Shown here: positions 14,430 to 14,612 of the stretch, one piece after another
How the letters are laid out: every line of letters starts with the position of its first letter
Position numbering within the stretch: position 1 is the stretch's first letter
NCBI GenBank assembly: GCA_039816825.1
Contig: JBCBXA010000075.1
Location: forward strand, 1 to 14,612
Reading direction: 5' to 3'
DNA from: JBCBXA01 sp039816825
GTDB lineage: Bacteria > Pseudomonadota > Alphaproteobacteria > Rhizobiales > Rhizobiaceae
Length of the DNA: 14,612 nt
Translations under genes and position numbers: made by a program
The notes under the pieces: generated by a model
Told to the model about the DNA's origin: nothing
Databases searched by the model: none
Seen by the model: only the letters and a program-made list of their open reading frames with translations

Positions 14430-14612
14430 CAAAGGCAAGGTTTTTATCATCCGCGCTCGACGGGCAGACGGTTACATTGACAGCGTCGCAAGGCAGCGCG
14501 ACTGTCGGCCCGAATACGATTTCCGCGTGGAAACAGCCTGATAACACATGGTCAGGCGTTGGCCCCGCAACGCTCACGATAGATGCACAGGAAATTGTAC
14601 CATCTGAGGGCA
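14426..14612 (+). CDS. Partial gene, beta-rich Ig-like start, runs off the window
   Basis: An ATG at 14426-14428 overlaps the TGA of the fibre gene as ATGA, and the frame is open to the end of the window (62 codons). The peptide includes DGQTVTLTASQGS and later QPDNTWSGVGPATLTID, which resembles an Ig-like or fibronectin-like strand pattern related in style to the fibre protein. The upstream ribosome binding site is weak, so translational coupling is likely. It is probably a third component or an additional tip subunit of the spike. The C-terminus and true length cannot be seen. Confidence 0.65.
   Translation, partial: MTKARFLSSALDGQTVTLTASQGSATVGPNTISAWKQPDNTWSGVGPATLTIDAQEIVPSEG

Overview
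The window looks like a surface-polysaccharide locus from a marine alphaproteobacterium of the Rhodobacterales. The grounds are the moderately high GC content, the protein families, and a small protein that I recognise as the head-spike base protein (Rcc01079/GhsA family) of Rhodobacter capsulatus-type gene transfer agents (GTA). No rRNA, tRNA, CRISPR array or intact insertion sequence was seen.

Layout from left to right. (1) 61-1980, minus strand: a 546-residue protein of unrecognised family, probably a surface-glycan transferase. Just upstream of it lies the 3' remnant of a nonulosonic acid synthase gene (pseI/neuB type), keeping only the end of the catalytic part and the SAF domain. (2) 2014-3357, minus: UDP-glucose 6-dehydrogenase, which makes UDP-glucuronic acid. 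(3) 3840-4640, plus: a DUF616/TOD1-MUCI70-like glycosyltransferase, convergent with the next block. (4) 4673-9914, minus: a compact operon transcribed right to left. It encodes a WecG/TagA/CpsF (GT26) glycosyltransferase, a Wzy/O-antigen ligase-like membrane protein, a GT2 transferase, a PAPS-dependent sulfotransferase and a second GT2 transferase. The last three genes overlap by ATGA and GTGA junctions. (5) 9843-11799: two imperfect direct repeats, each carrying the 5' end and leader of the GT26 gene. They flank a plus-strand cassette with a second sulfotransferase. The right copy has only a dead stub of the GT26 gene. (6) 11871-14612, plus: a possible small ORF, the spike base protein, a 730-residue Ig-like and glycine-rich fibre protein, and a third gene that runs off the window. 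These three genes overlap by 1-4 bases.

Working together, the genes would assemble a Wzx/Wzy-type polysaccharide repeat containing uronic acid, sulfated at one or two positions. The flippase, initiating transferase and export genes would lie elsewhere. The spike genes would make a particle appendage that binds a cell-surface glycan. In R. capsulatus the GTA head spikes (rcc01079/rcc01080) bind the capsule and sit next to capsule genes, and this window appears to show the same pairing of ligand and receptor genes.

The most notable structural signal is the duplicated control region. Both copies end in a TTAA-N7-CTAA element close to the CtrA recognition sequence. CtrA controls GTA and capsule genes in this order, so one regulator could set both sides of the system. 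This is inference and needs testing.
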